From Branchipolynoe longqiensis (taxonomy: Eukaryota; Annelida; Polychaeta; Phyllodocida; Polynoidae), in NCBI GenBank assembly GCA_030323885.1, contig CM059200.1, positions 1,883,299 through 1,947,298 of the forward strand: 64,000 nucleotides of DNA. Reading direction: 5' to 3'. The notes beneath the pieces were generated by a model. The model had not been told where the DNA came from. It worked only from the letters and a program-made list of their open reading frames with translations, and did no database searches. Of the stretch, positions 22,523 through 34,065 are shown piece by piece (positions within the stretch are counted from its first letter, which is position 1; the number at the start of each line of letters is the position of its first letter). The position numbers were made by a program, and so were the translations under genes.

Positions 22523-22848
22523 ACCGGACGCGGCGTCCGAATCGATAGAACGCAGACCCTCATGCGGGAGATTGGGAGTTCAATTCCCAGTTGAGTCAAA
22601 CCAATGAATTACAAAATTGATACGTGTCGCATCCCAGCTTGGTGCTTGGCATTAATAAGATAGGGCAAGGGCTGGTTAGCTCAGTGTCAGGATAATATGC
22701 CTGGGTGGGATATCGGGTAATGGTGCTGACAGCCTGATTTCACAGTGGGGCAGTACTAAAAATGATGCCATAAGTGTCTACTGTCACAAGTCAGTACCCG
22801 TGCTAATACGAACATAGATGTTGCCAGGATGTAAAACTCCAACAACCA
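22523..22848 (+). mobile_element. SINE family I, full length
   Basis: Head (CCGGACGCGGCGTCCGAATC; T-arm GGGAGTTCAATTCCCAGTTG), body (GGATAATATGCCTGGGTGGG) and tail (GAACATAGATGTTGCCAGGA). Confidence 0.85.
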
Positions 22849-22849
22849 A

Positions 22850-22940
22850 ATTCTCATTCTAGTCTCGCCTTGACTATCCTAGTAATGCCGAATGCCAGGC
22901 TAGGTAGAGACAAGTATATTATGTTGTAAGTCACTGCGTA
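22850..22940 (-). repeat. SINE family I fragment, inverted to the preceding copy
   Basis: GACTATCCTAGTAATGCCGA and CCAGGCTAGGTAGAGACAAG are the complement of the first body block. With 22523-22848 it forms an inverted pair. Confidence 0.55.
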
Positions 22941-23060
22941 AGTTAGCCTTTTAAAACAGACGTTACTTCAAACTAAAGGAAGCCCAGCGTAGTACATTTA
23001 TCTCAAAGAAATAACAGAAAAAACCCAAACCACATTGGGTTTTGCAACTTTAAATCATAT
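22941..23060 (-). repeat. MITE family T1, fragment
   Basis: GTTACTTCAAACTAAAGGAA and the terminal ACATTGGGTTTTGCAACTTT block match the T1 core and end. Confidence 0.6.
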
Positions 23061-23150
23061 TAAATTCAGTTCAAAGGGACGGCATATCGGCCCCCTGTTA
23101 GATCAATACATTGGGTTGCTTAGCTGCAGCTACTTGGAAATGATACATAC

Positions 23151-23186
23151 CTTGTGTTGGTACTGGCTTGGCCACATATGGGACAT
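23151..23186 (-). CDS. Possible 36 bp micro-exon of an unidentified gene
   Basis: On the minus strand the acceptor CCTCTTTGCAG is followed by 36 bases and then the donor GTATGTATC, both close to consensus. The length is a multiple of three and all three frames are open; one reads CPICGQASTNT, another VPYVAKPVPTQ. No neighbouring minus-strand exon could be tied to it, so the phase and gene are unknown. It may be chance, or part of an unrecognised repeat. Confidence 0.3.
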
Positions 23187-23264
23187 CTGCAAAGAGGAAA
23201 ATAGATGAAGCTATTAGGTGTTATAAAAAGCCATTATATACATATTATTGAACGTAGTGTAAAG

Positions 23265-23720
23265 TCCTCAGCTGGCAGTTTTAGTTGTGTAGGTAGGCTA
23301 AGAGGAAAGCACTACAGGCAAGGAAGGAAAGCAGATATAGAGTGAAAGTAAGAGATCTAGAATCCCTTCTTTATTATATTTATAGCTTCAAGAATCAAGA
23401 TGGTGGTACACACCTGATCAAACTCTCCAATCACCAACAGGCATTCTTATATCCACCAATGATATTCAAGAACCTTGTAACCAAGGCATGGTTATCAGTG
23501 GTTATGTCTGGCTACAGTGCCCTGTTGTGTCTGGGTGTGCAGTGATCCATAAATAACACTTGGGGGGGAGGGGGTATGTGAGCAGAATTCTAAAGAATTG
23601 CCCCTCTCACAATATCTATTATAATACACAATGTCTATCTTAAACCAGTAATGGATCACCAACACCACATATACCTTATATGCCTTTGGTTTTGCATACC
23701 ATTTACCATTATATAGACCA
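23265..23720 (+). mobile_element. Dispersed ~450 bp repeat, possible solo LTR (copy 2)
   Basis: Shares CAGCTGGCAGTTTTAGTTGT, CAAGATGGTGGTACACACCT, GGCTACAGTGCCCTGTTGTG and TGGATCACCAACACCACATA with the copies at 13740 and 54440. A TATATTTATAG box on the opposite strand sits where copy 1 has its TATA. Confidence 0.55.
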
Positions 23721-23762
23721 TTTGTAATTTATTATAGAATAGCTCACACTACAACTAATGTC

Positions 23763-23951
23763 TTAAATATCAGGGTATTTTACAGGCGGGTCTATAGCTT
23801 TAGTCCTGAAATGCTCAATCGCCCCACCCGCTGGCAAAAGCAGGCCTGGGTGACTCAGGTTTTCATTCAGGTAGGCAAACCCATGGCGAACTGCCGCCGA
23901 GGAGGCGAGAGCACTACCATCGCCCTCACTCTCGTCGGAAATTTTGACCAT
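23763..23951 (-). other. 62-codon minus-strand ORF, unrecognised
   Basis: The ORF starts MVKISDESEGDGSALASSAA and is locally CG-richer than its surroundings. There is no signal peptide, domain or supporting splice signal. It could be an exon fragment or chance. The rest of 23720-24118 shows nothing else. Confidence 0.2.
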
Positions 23952-24118
23952 AAATAAAATGGTAGGCTAAAATTGATTGGCGAGCCAGAGGTATCGATCT
24001 CAACCAACATACGACTTACGTTGTCTCTTACGGAGTCTATAATAATTTCAAGTAAAATGCATACAGAGCCAGATACATACAACTAGGGCTGACCCAATTA
24101 CAACAGTGGAGAACAACT

Positions 24119-25484
24119 TGGGGCCATATGCATGAACAAGTTGTTACCGGCTGCGGTGTTAAGATCCACCGCCGGGGTATCTAACACCGGTGTGCCGAAA
24201 TGGGTCAAAGGGTATGTACGGGGCCAAAGCGCAGTGGTGTTAGCTAAAATATCAGTTATTTATAGATTTGGGGAATCCCACTGAGTATGTTTCCGGCGAG
24301 CACCGCTATTTGGATGTTTAGTCCGTTGGAACCAGCGGGCTTGCTCTTTTTACGTTTCCGATCGACAAGCAATATTGTCGAAGCTAAACACAAAATCTTG
24401 GCGTTAAACCTGATATGAAAGCAGGGTAGCTTACCGAATTTCACTTATCTAGTATGTTATTCCGTTAAATAAACATGATTTCAAACCCCGAGTGAATATT
24501 CATGATTCTAAATAGCAGAATTAGATCGTAGCAGTGAATAGATTTGTGCATTTTGTTTTGTTTGCATTTGACAATATGAATATCGCCGCCGATGTAGTGG
24601 CGGTGTTAATATCGCTTCGATTTTGGGTTTAATTTGACCAAAATTTCACTTTTTGAGACAACTATTCTCATAAATAATATTATTTGAACCCCTGAGTGAA
24701 TATTCATGACTCTAGATAACATAATTAGAGTATGTTACTCTGTTAAATATGAGTTCAACCACCTAACACGGCCCTTAAACTTACTACGGATTGTGTTAGC
24801 CTCCCCGATCTTAAAGTTGGTGTGTTTGAGTAATAATACTAATAGCCCTGTTACACTACGACGTATCTCGCCGGCATTCCGCCAACGCGCAAAATCACTT
24901 TTAATTGTCGAGTAACGTCAAGATTTTCGGCGTCAGCGCAACATATTGTTAGCGTGCAGCCGATGTTGTGTGGAAAAAAACAAAAAAGTTTGGCGTGCCA
25001 TCCTGATATGACCTTAGATGTTGGTAAGACGTAAAATAACAACATACAAAAAAAGCAACAGTTTGGCACAATGTGTGGGAACGAGCCTCAAGCGCGCGCC
25101 GCATGTGCATAACGTTATTCCAGCGATGTCAATGTGCTTCTGACGTCACCATAATGTTGGCACCCACGCATTGTCGCGCGTTGTGGGTCATCAAACGTTT
25201 TGTGCAAGCACAAAACTTCGCCAATCGCCTAACACGCGCCGCCGACCGTCGCCGTAGATCAATGAATACCAACGCACGCCTAATGCGTGTGTAATGCTTC
25301 CTGACGTCTGCCAACGATTCGCCAAAAGGTGACACACGTCGCCGTGCGTTGGCGAGAAACGTCATGATGTGACAGCACCATAACACTGCTCCTTGCATAC
25401 TGACTTTTCGCCGTTAACCTAGAAATCCCCGCTAAAACCAGTTTTGGCTCGATAACACTGCATCATGCATACGGCCCCTGAAAA
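24119..25484. mobile_element. ~1.37 kb TIR element with a nested TIR element
   Basis: The left end GGGGCCATATGCATGA and the complement of the right end GGGGCCGTATGCATGA are inverted repeats. Internal direct repeats of about 90 bp start near 24436 and 24644 (both with GAGTGAATATTCATGA). A 62-codon minus ORF at 24256-24444 is inside and not supported as a gene. A P2-type element sits at 24844-25386. No target duplication was found. Confidence 0.6.
24844..25386. mobile_element. TIR element, family P2 (nested)
   Basis: Left end GCCCTGTTACACTACGACGT then ATCTCGCC; right end on the complement GTGCTGTCACATCATGACGT then TTCTCGCC. A SINE I tail fragment (GACCTTAGATGTTGGTAAGA) lies at 25010-25035. The related termini at 38492 and 40830 bracket a larger element. 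Locally CG-rich with repeated CGCC/GGCG motifs. Confidence 0.65.
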
Positions 25485-25487
25485 TGA

Positions 25488-25715
25488 TGTCTAAATGAGT
25501 TAAGCACCCGCCTCCCCCTTCAGTGGGTTTTGGGATTCAAACCATTGGGTTCAAACCCTAGTTAGAGTCAAACCAATTACTTAAAAATTGATGATTGTCA
25601 CTACCTAGCCTGGTGTTCCACCTTACTAGGATAGGGCGAGGAACAGTCGAATGAGGAAGACCAATTGTCTGCGATTGAAATTCCTCCGGCTTAAAAAACT
25701 ACTAATGTACCAAAG
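25488..25715 (+). mobile_element. SINE family I, type Ib tail
   Basis: The head and body end at GGATAGGGCGAGGAACAGTC, then it switches to GAATGAGGAAGACCAATTGT and GCGATTGAAATTCC, as in the copies at 6024 and 43626. Confidence 0.7.
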
Positions 25716-25724
25716 AATCGGTGA

Positions 25725-26080
25725 TATGTGATAAATCACAACAATGTTTGATGTTTTACAGTAATATGTGATATATCACAGTAAGGTGGGATAATCACAG
25801 TAATCGTTGATGTATTACATTTACAGTAATATGTGATATACCACAGTAAGCTGTGATATATCACATTAATACGTGATATATCACATTAATCTGGGATATA
25901 TCACAACAACCTGTGATGTATCATATTAATATGTGATATATCACAGTGAGCTATGATGTCACATTAATATGTGGTATATCACATTAATGTGTAGTATATC
26001 ACAGTAATCTATGGAATATTACAGTAAACCGTAGCATATCACAATAATCTGTGATATATCACAGTAAGCGGTGGTATATC
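25725..26080. repeat. ~24 bp array of a palindrome, TGTGATATATCACA
   Basis: About 14 units, most with the 14 bp perfect palindrome TGTGATATATCACA or a one-base variant, joined by GTAA or TTAA spacers. Confidence 0.9.
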
Positions 26081-27182
26081 AGACAGTCCCTAAGGGTGGC
26101 GCCCGGGGACCACCCAACATCCCGTTTGTATGTCTCACGTCAATGGTGCTGTCACTTCTTATTCAGTTAGGGCCAGTCTTCGATTGCGGGCAGTTCGATA
26201 TGAGTCTGCGAGTTAGTGGACCTTCCGCAGTAGCAGTCTCATGTGATCTTAGATTAGCATTTTGTGGACACGGAGGCTGTACCTGTGTACCTGAACTGTA
26301 ACATAACACAAGGGGTGTGATTGGAGTGCAGAATCAGGGAGTCTCATGCACTCATACTACCCATGTTGCGGTATTCAAAGTGGGTGTGATATATTTAGGT
26401 AATAAGAACCGGAGACGACACCCGGCTCCAAAGCAATGTATTTGGTTTTACTCAATCGGGAATCGAACCCGCGACCACATGTAGTATCAGTCGATACTCT
26501 ATACATCTCAGACAATTTCGGGCAAATCGTCTCCAATTAACAACAACGGAAACCTGACTTCCGGTAAATTTGATAGTGCTAACTAAGCATGTGGTGGAAT
26601 TATCTACAGGAATAAGTACAACTAAAACGGAAATCATGCAGAAGATCTGAAATGTGTTTTCCGTGAGCTATATACATGAGTCAAACTACTCAAAATTCTA
26701 CCAGCGCCGCCATTTGGTGCCAGCAGACGACAATCTGCCACTGCTGGCGTCAGTTAGTTAGTTCCTTCGCCAGCCGCGTGTTCATGGCATGGCGGACTAA
26801 TGGCGCTGCTGATGAGGGATCTGCGTGTGCAGGGTGCACGTCGTGTGTCATCACATAGAGAGAAGGCCCATGTACCAGGTTATGGAGTCAGGAAATTTGA
26901 CAGCCCGGTCTGCCTGAGTCTTGATGTACTATTCCGGCATTCTGAAACTACCGCTTCTAGAACCATCCAGCACCGGCTTCTCAGGTGGAAGTGGGCTTGC
27001 CCCGAGGCCAATAGTATGCTTCCGAGAACATTAACATTAAATGCATTATGTTTCTCCCTAGAATTGCCGTTTTATTTTAAAGTCGCATGGCAGATGGCTT
27101 TGCGGAATGAGTTGAGTTCAGCATCCGCCTCACTCACATGTTGGGAAGTTGTGGGATTTGAACCCTGTGTTGTGTTAGTTTA
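26081..27182. other. No gene supported; two tRNA-like remnants
   Basis: At 26450-26520 the minus strand has GCGGGTTCGATTCCCGATTG, a T-arm-like block of a SINE head. At 27085-27175 the + strand has GGCTTTGCGGAATGAGTTGA and GGGATTTGAACCCTGTG, another degraded head. The 127-codon ORF at 26800-27183 runs into that remnant and has no recognisable domain. Confidence 0.35.
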
Positions 27183-28555
27183 GCATTAAATCCCTTTCTT
27201 CTAATTCAATAGAATAGGACTGATGAACTTGACACAGCACTCTATAGTTGTGTTATCTTAGCATGAGATCCGTTCCTTCTAGTTTAATAGAGTTGGACTA
27301 TGATGAACTTGATACATCGCTCTATAGTTGTGTTAGTTTAGTGTTAAATCTGTTCCTTCTAATTTAATAGAATACGACTATGATGAACTTGACACAGGAC
27401 CCTATACTTGGGTTACCTTAGCGCTAAATCCCTTCCCACTAGTTTAATAGAGGCGGACAATGATACACTTGACACACCACTCTATAGTTGTATGAGCTTA
27501 GCGCTAAATCCCTTCCTTCTAATTTAATAGAGGCGGACAATGATGCACTTGACACAACACTCTATAGTTGTGTGAGCTTAGCGCTAAATTCCTTCCTTCT
27601 AGTTTAATAGAGGTGGACAATGATACACTTGACACAACACTCTATAGTTGTGTGACGTCTAGTTTAATAGAGGCGGACAATGATACACTTGACACAACAC
27701 TCTATAGTTGTGTGAGCTTAGGGCTAAATTCCTTACTTCTAGTTCAATAAAGGCGGACAATGATGCACTTGACACAACACTCTATAGTTGTGTGAGTTGA
27801 GCACTAAATTCCTTCCTTCTAGTTTAATAGAGGTGGACAATGATACACTTGACACAACACTCTATAGTTGTGTGAGCTTAGCGCTAAATTCCTTCCTTCT
27901 AGTTCAATAAAGGCGGACAATGATGCACTTGACACAACACTCTATAGTTGTGTGAGCTGAGCGCTAAATTCCTTCCTTCTAGTTCAATAAAGGCGGACAA
28001 TGATGCACTTGACACAACACTCTATAGTTGTGTGAGCTTAGCGCTAAATTCCTTCCTTCTAGTTCAATAAAGGTGGACAATGATGCACTTGACACAACAC
28101 TCTATAGTTGTGTGAGCTTAGCATTAAAATCCTTCCTTCTAGTTTAATAGAGGCGGACAATGATACACTTGACACAACACTCTATAGTTGTGTGAGCTTA
28201 GTGCTAAATTCCTTCCGTCTAATTTAATGGAGGCGGACAATGATGCACTTGACACAACACTCTATAGTTGTGTGAGCTTAGCACTAAATTCCTTCCTTCT
28301 AGTTTAATAGAGGCAGACAATGATACGCTTGACACAACACTCTATAGTTGTGTGAGCTTAGTGCTAAATTCCTTCCGTCTAGTTTAATAGAGGCGGACAA
28401 TGATGCACTTGACACAACACTCTATAGTTGTGTGAGCTTAGCACTAAATTCCTTCCTTCTAATTTAATAGAGTTGGACAATGATACACTTGACACAACAC
28501 TCTTTAGTTCTGTGAGCTATAGCTAAATTCCTTGTTTCTAGTTTAATAGAGTCGG
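27183..28555. repeat. 80 bp satellite-like array, about 17 units
   Basis: The block CTCTATAGTTGTGTGAGCTT recurs every 80 bp (for example 27781, 28021, 28101). Each unit carries the dyad ACACAAC/GTTGTGT around ACTCTATA, plus TAGAGGCGGACAATGATGCA. The left units are the most diverged, the middle ones nearly identical. One unit near 27655 has lost about 20 bases. Confidence 0.95.
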
Positions 28556-28907
28556 TCGGTGATGACACAGTGCCCTATACCACCAGTGCCAGGTGAGTAT
28601 ACCCGATGACCAGTGCAGGCAAGTGTCAGTCAGTATTAGCCGGGTGTTGACTCTGCTTTGCGCATTGCGCAGCCGCATGCCCTGTAGCCGCCATTGGTAG
28701 TTAAAGCTTGGCCTTGTCATCTTGCACCATCAGGCCACTTCCGGCCAGAGCAGTAAAACTGCACCAACAGCCTACGTGACTGCTCGGCGCTCTACACACC
28801 CACACACATACCCACACACACACTCACTCACACACACACTCTCTAAACTCACCTATGGGTAACTCTCTACTAACTCACCATTTGTTCTATTTGTATTTGC
28901 AGGTATT
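28556..28907. other. No gene seen
   Basis: The decayed array edge is followed by unique sequence and a CACACA tract at 28798-28845. Confidence 0.35.
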
Positions 28908-29215
28908 TTTTAAAAGATGTATTTAAGTAAATAATTGTGGGTGTTTTGGGTATTTTCTTGGGTGTTCTTTTTTGGGGGGCCGGGGGGCACATTTGTTGAT
29001 CAAGCAGGTTAAATTTCAATCACAGACATCAGACTTTCTCATTGCACTCCCTCTCTGCCTATTGGACGGCTATTTGCATGTGTGTTTTTAAAAGATGTTT
29101 TTACGTCAACAATTCTATATTTTGGGGTGTATTTTTTAGAGGGGGCATTTGTCGATTAAGCAGGTGAAATTTCAATCACAGACATCAGACGTCCTCATCT
29201 CACTCTCTTGCTGCT
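28908..29215. repeat. Imperfect tandem duplication (~185 bp unit)
   Basis: AAAAGATGT(A/T)TTTA, GGGGCA(C)ATTTGT(T/C)GAT and TTTCAATCACAGACATCAGA occur in both halves. The last block is the complement of the SINE Ib tail, so each unit includes a SINE Ib fragment. Confidence 0.6.
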
Positions 29216-29362
29216 TATCGAAAAGAGTAGCCTAAGTGGCGGCAGCGGGTTTCCTCCAAAACAAATATGTCAGAATGACCATATGTTTGACGTCCAATAG
29301 CCGATGATAAAAATCGAAGTGCTCTAGAGGCGTCGTTAAATAAAACAAGCTTTATTTTCTTC
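29215..29362 (+). mobile_element. SINE family III, 3' part
   Basis: AGAGTAGCCTAAGTGGCGGC, GACCATATGTTTGACGTCCA and the tail GTGCTCTAGAGGCGTCGTTA then AATAAAAC. This tail resembles a SINE I know from mollusc DNA. Confidence 0.75.
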
Positions 29363-29554
29363 ATCATTTCACCGCTCCTTGTCTTATCCTAGTTTTCCTA
29401 AATGCCAGGCTATTTAGCAATGAATACACATTGCTAGTTGCACTACATACACATTGTATGTCATCGGCCTTGATTGATTCAAATAGGATCGCCTGCCACA
29501 TGGGAGGCTGGTAGTATGCTCATTTAGCCGTCCACTCTGAATTAATATAATAGT

Positions 29555-30420
29555 TGGAACTGTAGTTCACGAAGGTTCACTGGAACTAAATGGCGTTAAT
29601 ACACCGCACTGAATTGTAGTTAAAGAATATTAACTACAACTAAATTGTATCAATACAAAATAGTGAACTGTAGTTAAAGAATATTAACTACAACTAAATT
29701 GTATTAATACACCACCATGAACTATAGTTAAAGAATATTAACTACAACTAAATTGCATTAATACACCACCATGAACTATAGTTAAAGAATATTAACTACA
29801 ACTAAATTGTATTAATACACCACAGTGAACTATAGTTAAAGAATATTAACTACAACTAAATTGTATTAATACACCACAGTGAACTATAGTTAAAGAATAT
29901 TAACTACAACTAAATTGCATTAATACACCACCATGAACTATAGTTAAAGAATATTAACCACAACTAAATTGTATTAATACACCACAGTGAACTATAGTTA
30001 AAGAATATTAACTACAGCTAAATTGTATTAATACACCACAGTGAACTATAGTTAAAGAATATTAACTACAACAACATTGTATTAATACACCACAGTGAAC
30101 TATAGTTAAAGAATATTAACTACAACAAAATTGTATTAATACACCACAGTGAACTATAGTTAAAGAATATTAACTACAACTAAATTGTATTAATACACCA
30201 CAGTGAACTATAGTTAAAGAATATTAACTACAACTAAATTGTATTAATACACCAGTGAACTATAATTAACAAATATTAACTACAACTAAATTGTATTAAT
30301 ACACCACAGTGAACTATAGTTAAAGAATATTAACTACAACTAAATTGTATTAATACACCACAGTGAACTATAGTTATAGAATATTAACCACAACCAGATG
30401 GTTTAATACACCACAGTTAA
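29555..30420. repeat. 54 bp AT-rich array, about 16 units
   Basis: The unit contains AACTATAGTTAAAGAATATT, AACTACAACTAAATTGTATT and AATACACCACAGTG. The dyad TAGTTAA..TTAACTA spans the AAAGAATA centre. The units are highly similar in the middle and decay at both edges. Confidence 0.95.
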
Positions 30421-30594
30421 CTCTACTTATAAACAAGATTGCCAAGACTTGAATAGTTGTAATGCACCGCGGGCAACACACTGTACGCTAAGGGTGGCAT
30501 CAATGAGATGAGGCTGACCTAGCTAATCTGACAACCACAACCCAGATGACGTCATACCGCGTGTTAAAGTGGCTCCCCTCAGCGGCTGTGCAGA

Positions 30595-30950
30595 CAAACA
30601 CTATTGACCCCCTCCCTCTCCCCCCTTGGCCCCTCCCCCCTACCTCCCCATTCCCCCTCCCCCCCCCCTCCTCCCCCCTGTCCCCCTCCCCCCTCCCATC
30701 ACCCTCGCCCTGCCCTCCCCCCTCCCTCCCCCTCCCTCGACACCAATCGTATTTATACTAGACGCCTCCCCCACTCTCCCCTCTCCCCTCCAATCTCCCC
30801 CCCCCCCCTACCCACTCCCCGTTCCCCTCCCCCTCCCCCACACCCACCCCACCAATCGTATTTATACCCGACGCCTCCCCCCTCTCCCTCCCCTACCACC
30901 TCCACGTACCCCCTCCCCCTACCCCCTCCCCCTTCCCACCCCACTAATCG
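30595..30950. repeat. C/T-rich low-complexity tract with a dispersed motif
   Basis: A pyrimidine-rich run interrupted three times by CAC(C/T)AATCGTA, usually followed by TTTATAC(T/C)(A/C)GACGCCTCC, at about 30742, 30850 and 30942. Pro-rich ORFs here are composition artefacts. Confidence 0.75.
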
Positions 30951-31094
30951 TACAATCCGCCTTGTGTATCAGAATAGTTATGGGGCTGTCCCTGCAGGCA
31001 CACATTGGTGACACTTACAAACGCAACCTTAATGGACGCATTCAACTAACAGCCAAATTCAGTTGGAATTGAACATTAATTCCACATTGAAATC

Positions 31095-31452
31095 GGGAAG
31101 CGAAGCTTCATATAAAACCCCATATTCCGATGGAGTCTAACACATTTCTAAACCAAAGTGATGGTTTAGAATTGATTCTACATATCTAGCTTAGATACTG
31201 CTGCACCTATTAAGCATGTTTTGCCACACAGAAGGGCATACATACTGAGGCAATTTACTAGAACATCTTACTGCTCTTTCAGAGGACGGCAAAACTAATT
31301 TGACATGGTTTCAGTTCAAATATCTAAATATTTAGCCATTTAAAATCAAAATTACTTCAAATTAAAGTAAGGTAGAGAGTAACAATCAATTTAATATATT
31401 TATCATAGGAACATGAGAGAATTTCACAACGATTAGACTATGCAACTTTAAC
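31095..31452 (-). mobile_element. MITE family T1, near-full copy
   Basis: The inverted ends GAAGCTTCATAT.. and ..GATTAGACTATGCAACTTTA bracket TAGAATTGATTCTACATATC and TTACTTCAAATTAAAGTAAG, the complement of the 19628 copy. Confidence 0.7.
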
Positions 31453-31551
31453 AAAATACTATCTATAAACAAATATAATTCTCAACAGATTAAAACTGTC
31501 TATGCCGTTAATGCTGATGCGGCTATGTTCAGTCTATTTTGGCATCAGTTT

Positions 31552-31852
31552 GTTTGTTGTTATTTTACGTCCTAGCAACATTTAAGGTCATATCAGGACG
31601 GGTACCGACTTGTGACAGTGCCCTCTCATGGTGACTTTATAGTCCTGCCCCACTGGAAGACCAGGCCGCCAGCACCATGACCTGATATCCCACTCAGTCA
31701 CATTATCCTCACACTGAGCCAACCAGTCCTTGCCCTATCCTACTAATGCCGAGCGCCAGGCTAGGAAGCAACACGTATCAATTATCAAGTCATTGGTTTG
31801 ACTCGACCAGGGTTCGAACCCACGACCCCACGATGTACCAACATGGTATTAA
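31552..31852 (-). mobile_element. SINE family I
   Basis: The tail complement (TTACGTCCTAGCAACATTTA), body and T-arm complement (CAGGGTTCGAACCCACGACC) are present. The very end of the head is cut. Confidence 0.85.
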
Positions 31853-31885
31853 ACCGTGGCTTTTATGTCTACTCATGAATGTTGG

Positions 31886-32218
31886 TTGGTTGGTTGTTGG
31901 AATTTCAAATCCTGGCAACATCTAAGGGCATATCAGGACGGGCACTGACTTGTGACAGTCTGCACTCATTGTGACTTTATAATACTTCCCTAATGGGAGA
32001 CCAGGCCACAGGCACCATGACCTGATATTCCACTCAGTCACATTATCCTGACACCAATCGAACCAGTCCTTGCCCGATCCTATTGATGCCGAGCACCAAG
32101 CTAGAAAGCGACAAGTATCAATTTTATATGTCATTGGCTTGACTCAACTGGGAATCTAACTCCTGATTTCCCAAACGGGACGACTGCGATCTATCGATTC
32201 AGCCACCGCGTCCTGTAC
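31886..32218 (-). mobile_element. SINE family I, second tandem copy
   Basis: The tail complement (AAATCCTGGCAACATCTAAG), body and a head ending TCAGCCACCGCGTCCTG. It follows the previous copy in the same orientation. Confidence 0.85.
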
Positions 32219-32984
32219 CCATCAATGTAGAAGTGAGAGCGAGGTTTGGCGGATCAAGATCATGGATGCAAATCGACACAGACACAATGTCGTGTCACAA
32301 CTAGAGAATTTGGAAATGGCTTATATTATGATTTAAAGCGTAGTTCAGAGTAATGACACCTAAATAAAGCTTGCATTATAACCTAATCCCCACATCATGT
32401 TATTCTCTATTTGCAGCACACACAGTCCAACTTCATTGTAACCAGCAAAAAATGGCGTGATTGAAAGTAATTTTAGAATCATTCAGTTGTTATTATTATA
32501 TTTTTTTTTTTTAGTGGTTGTTTGTTTATTCTGCTCATAACGGTTAAGTGCATGCACTTTATTCGACGCTGTGCAGTAGTGGTCATAATCCATATGGATT
32601 GATATCCTTTATTCGTTATTTGATTTGTGGTCGACATAATTGAATCGTAATTCAGGAATTATGAATGCTGCAGGGAGCACACACTCGCTACCCTCTCCCA
32701 CTCACCTGCCTGTCACCTGCCACTCACACCCACATCTTCCTCCCACCCACGCACCCACCCCCCTCCCCCCACTCCCCTTATAAGTCCCACCAGCTCTCTT
32801 CCCTCCTCACTTCTCACCAAGCACCACATCAGCAGGATGATTTCCCATTCTATCTTTAACCCACCCACCGACCCTCGTTCCAGTTCCCGGCATGGCCCAG
32901 CGGCCTCAGTGATGTTCCCTTCTTCCACTCTTCGATCCTCTGTTAGTTCCCCCTCTACCTCTTCGCCCAGTCCGCCCACAACCC
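32219..32984. other. No gene seen; edge of C-rich tract
   Basis: Unique AT-rich sequence to about 32660, then a C-rich, stop-poor stretch. Long minus ORFs here merge into the 61 bp array and are not supported. Confidence 0.35.
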
Positions 32985-34065
32985 GAGCCACATACCCACA
33001 CCCCACAGCCACATACCCAGACCTAGGTACACATGCCTGCAACCCGGGCCACACACCCACACCCCACAGCCAGATACCCATACCTAGGTACACATGCCCG
33101 CACCCTGGGCCACACACCCACACCCACACCCCACATCCACATACCCACAGCCCACAGCCACATACCCAGATGTAGGTACACATGCCTGCAACCCGGGCCA
33201 CATACCCACACCCCACAGCCACATACCCAGACCTAGGTACACATGCCTGCAACCCAGGCCACACACCCACACCCCACCGCCAGATACCCAGACCTAGGTA
33301 CACATGCCCGCAACCCGGGCCACACACCCACACCCCACAGCCACATACCCACAGCCCACAGCCACATACCCAGACCTAGGTACACATGCATGCAACCCGG
33401 GCCACATACCCACACCCCACAGCCACATACCCAGACCTAGGTACACATGCCTGCAACCCGGGCCACACACCCACACCCCACAGCCATATACCCAGACCTA
33501 GGTACACATGCCCGCAACCGGGCCACACACCCACACCCCACAGCCACATACCCACAGCCCACAGCCACATAGCCAGACCTAGGTTCACATGCCTGCAACC
33601 CGGGCCACATACCCACACCCCACAGCCACATACCCACAGCCCACAGCCACATACCCAGACCTAGCCCGCAACCCAAGCCACATACCCACAACCCACAGCC
33701 ACATACCTAGCCCTAGGTGCACATTCCCGCAACCCGGGCCACACACCCACAGCCCACACCCACATACCCAGACCTAGGTACACATGCCCGCAACCGGGGC
33801 CACACACTGACAGCCCACAGCCACATACCCAGACCTAGGTACACATGCCCACAACCCGGGCCACACACCCACAGCCCACAGCCACATACCCAGACCTAGG
33901 TACACATGCCCGCAACCCAGGCCACACACCCACAACCCACAGCCACATACCCAGACCTAGGTACACATGCCCACAACCTGGGCCACACACCCACACCCCA
34001 CAACCAGATACCCACAACTAGGGCAACATGCACGCAACCCAGACCACACACCAACAGCCCATATC
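32985..34065. repeat. 61 bp array, about 17 units
   Basis: The unit contains CCAGACCTAGGTACACATGC, CGCAACCCGGGCCACACACC and CACAGCCACATA. CCTAGG and CCCGGG dyads recur in each unit. A CAGCCCACAGCCACATAC sub-block is duplicated in some units. Because 61 is not divisible by three, every frame is sampled and all stay open, creating many shifting ORFs on both strands. Confidence 0.95.

Noticed and set aside
24256..24444. 62-codon minus ORF with a hydrophobic stretch (signal-peptide-like)
   Set aside because: Lies within a TIR element, the hydrophobic region is internal and no donor follows in phase.
25725..26080. CRISPR-like array
   Set aside because: Spacers are too short and not unique, the unit is itself a palindrome and the context is eukaryotic.
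26800..27183. 127-codon ORF as a host gene
   Set aside because: Its 3' end runs through a tRNA-derived SINE remnant and no splice-framed exon or domain is seen.
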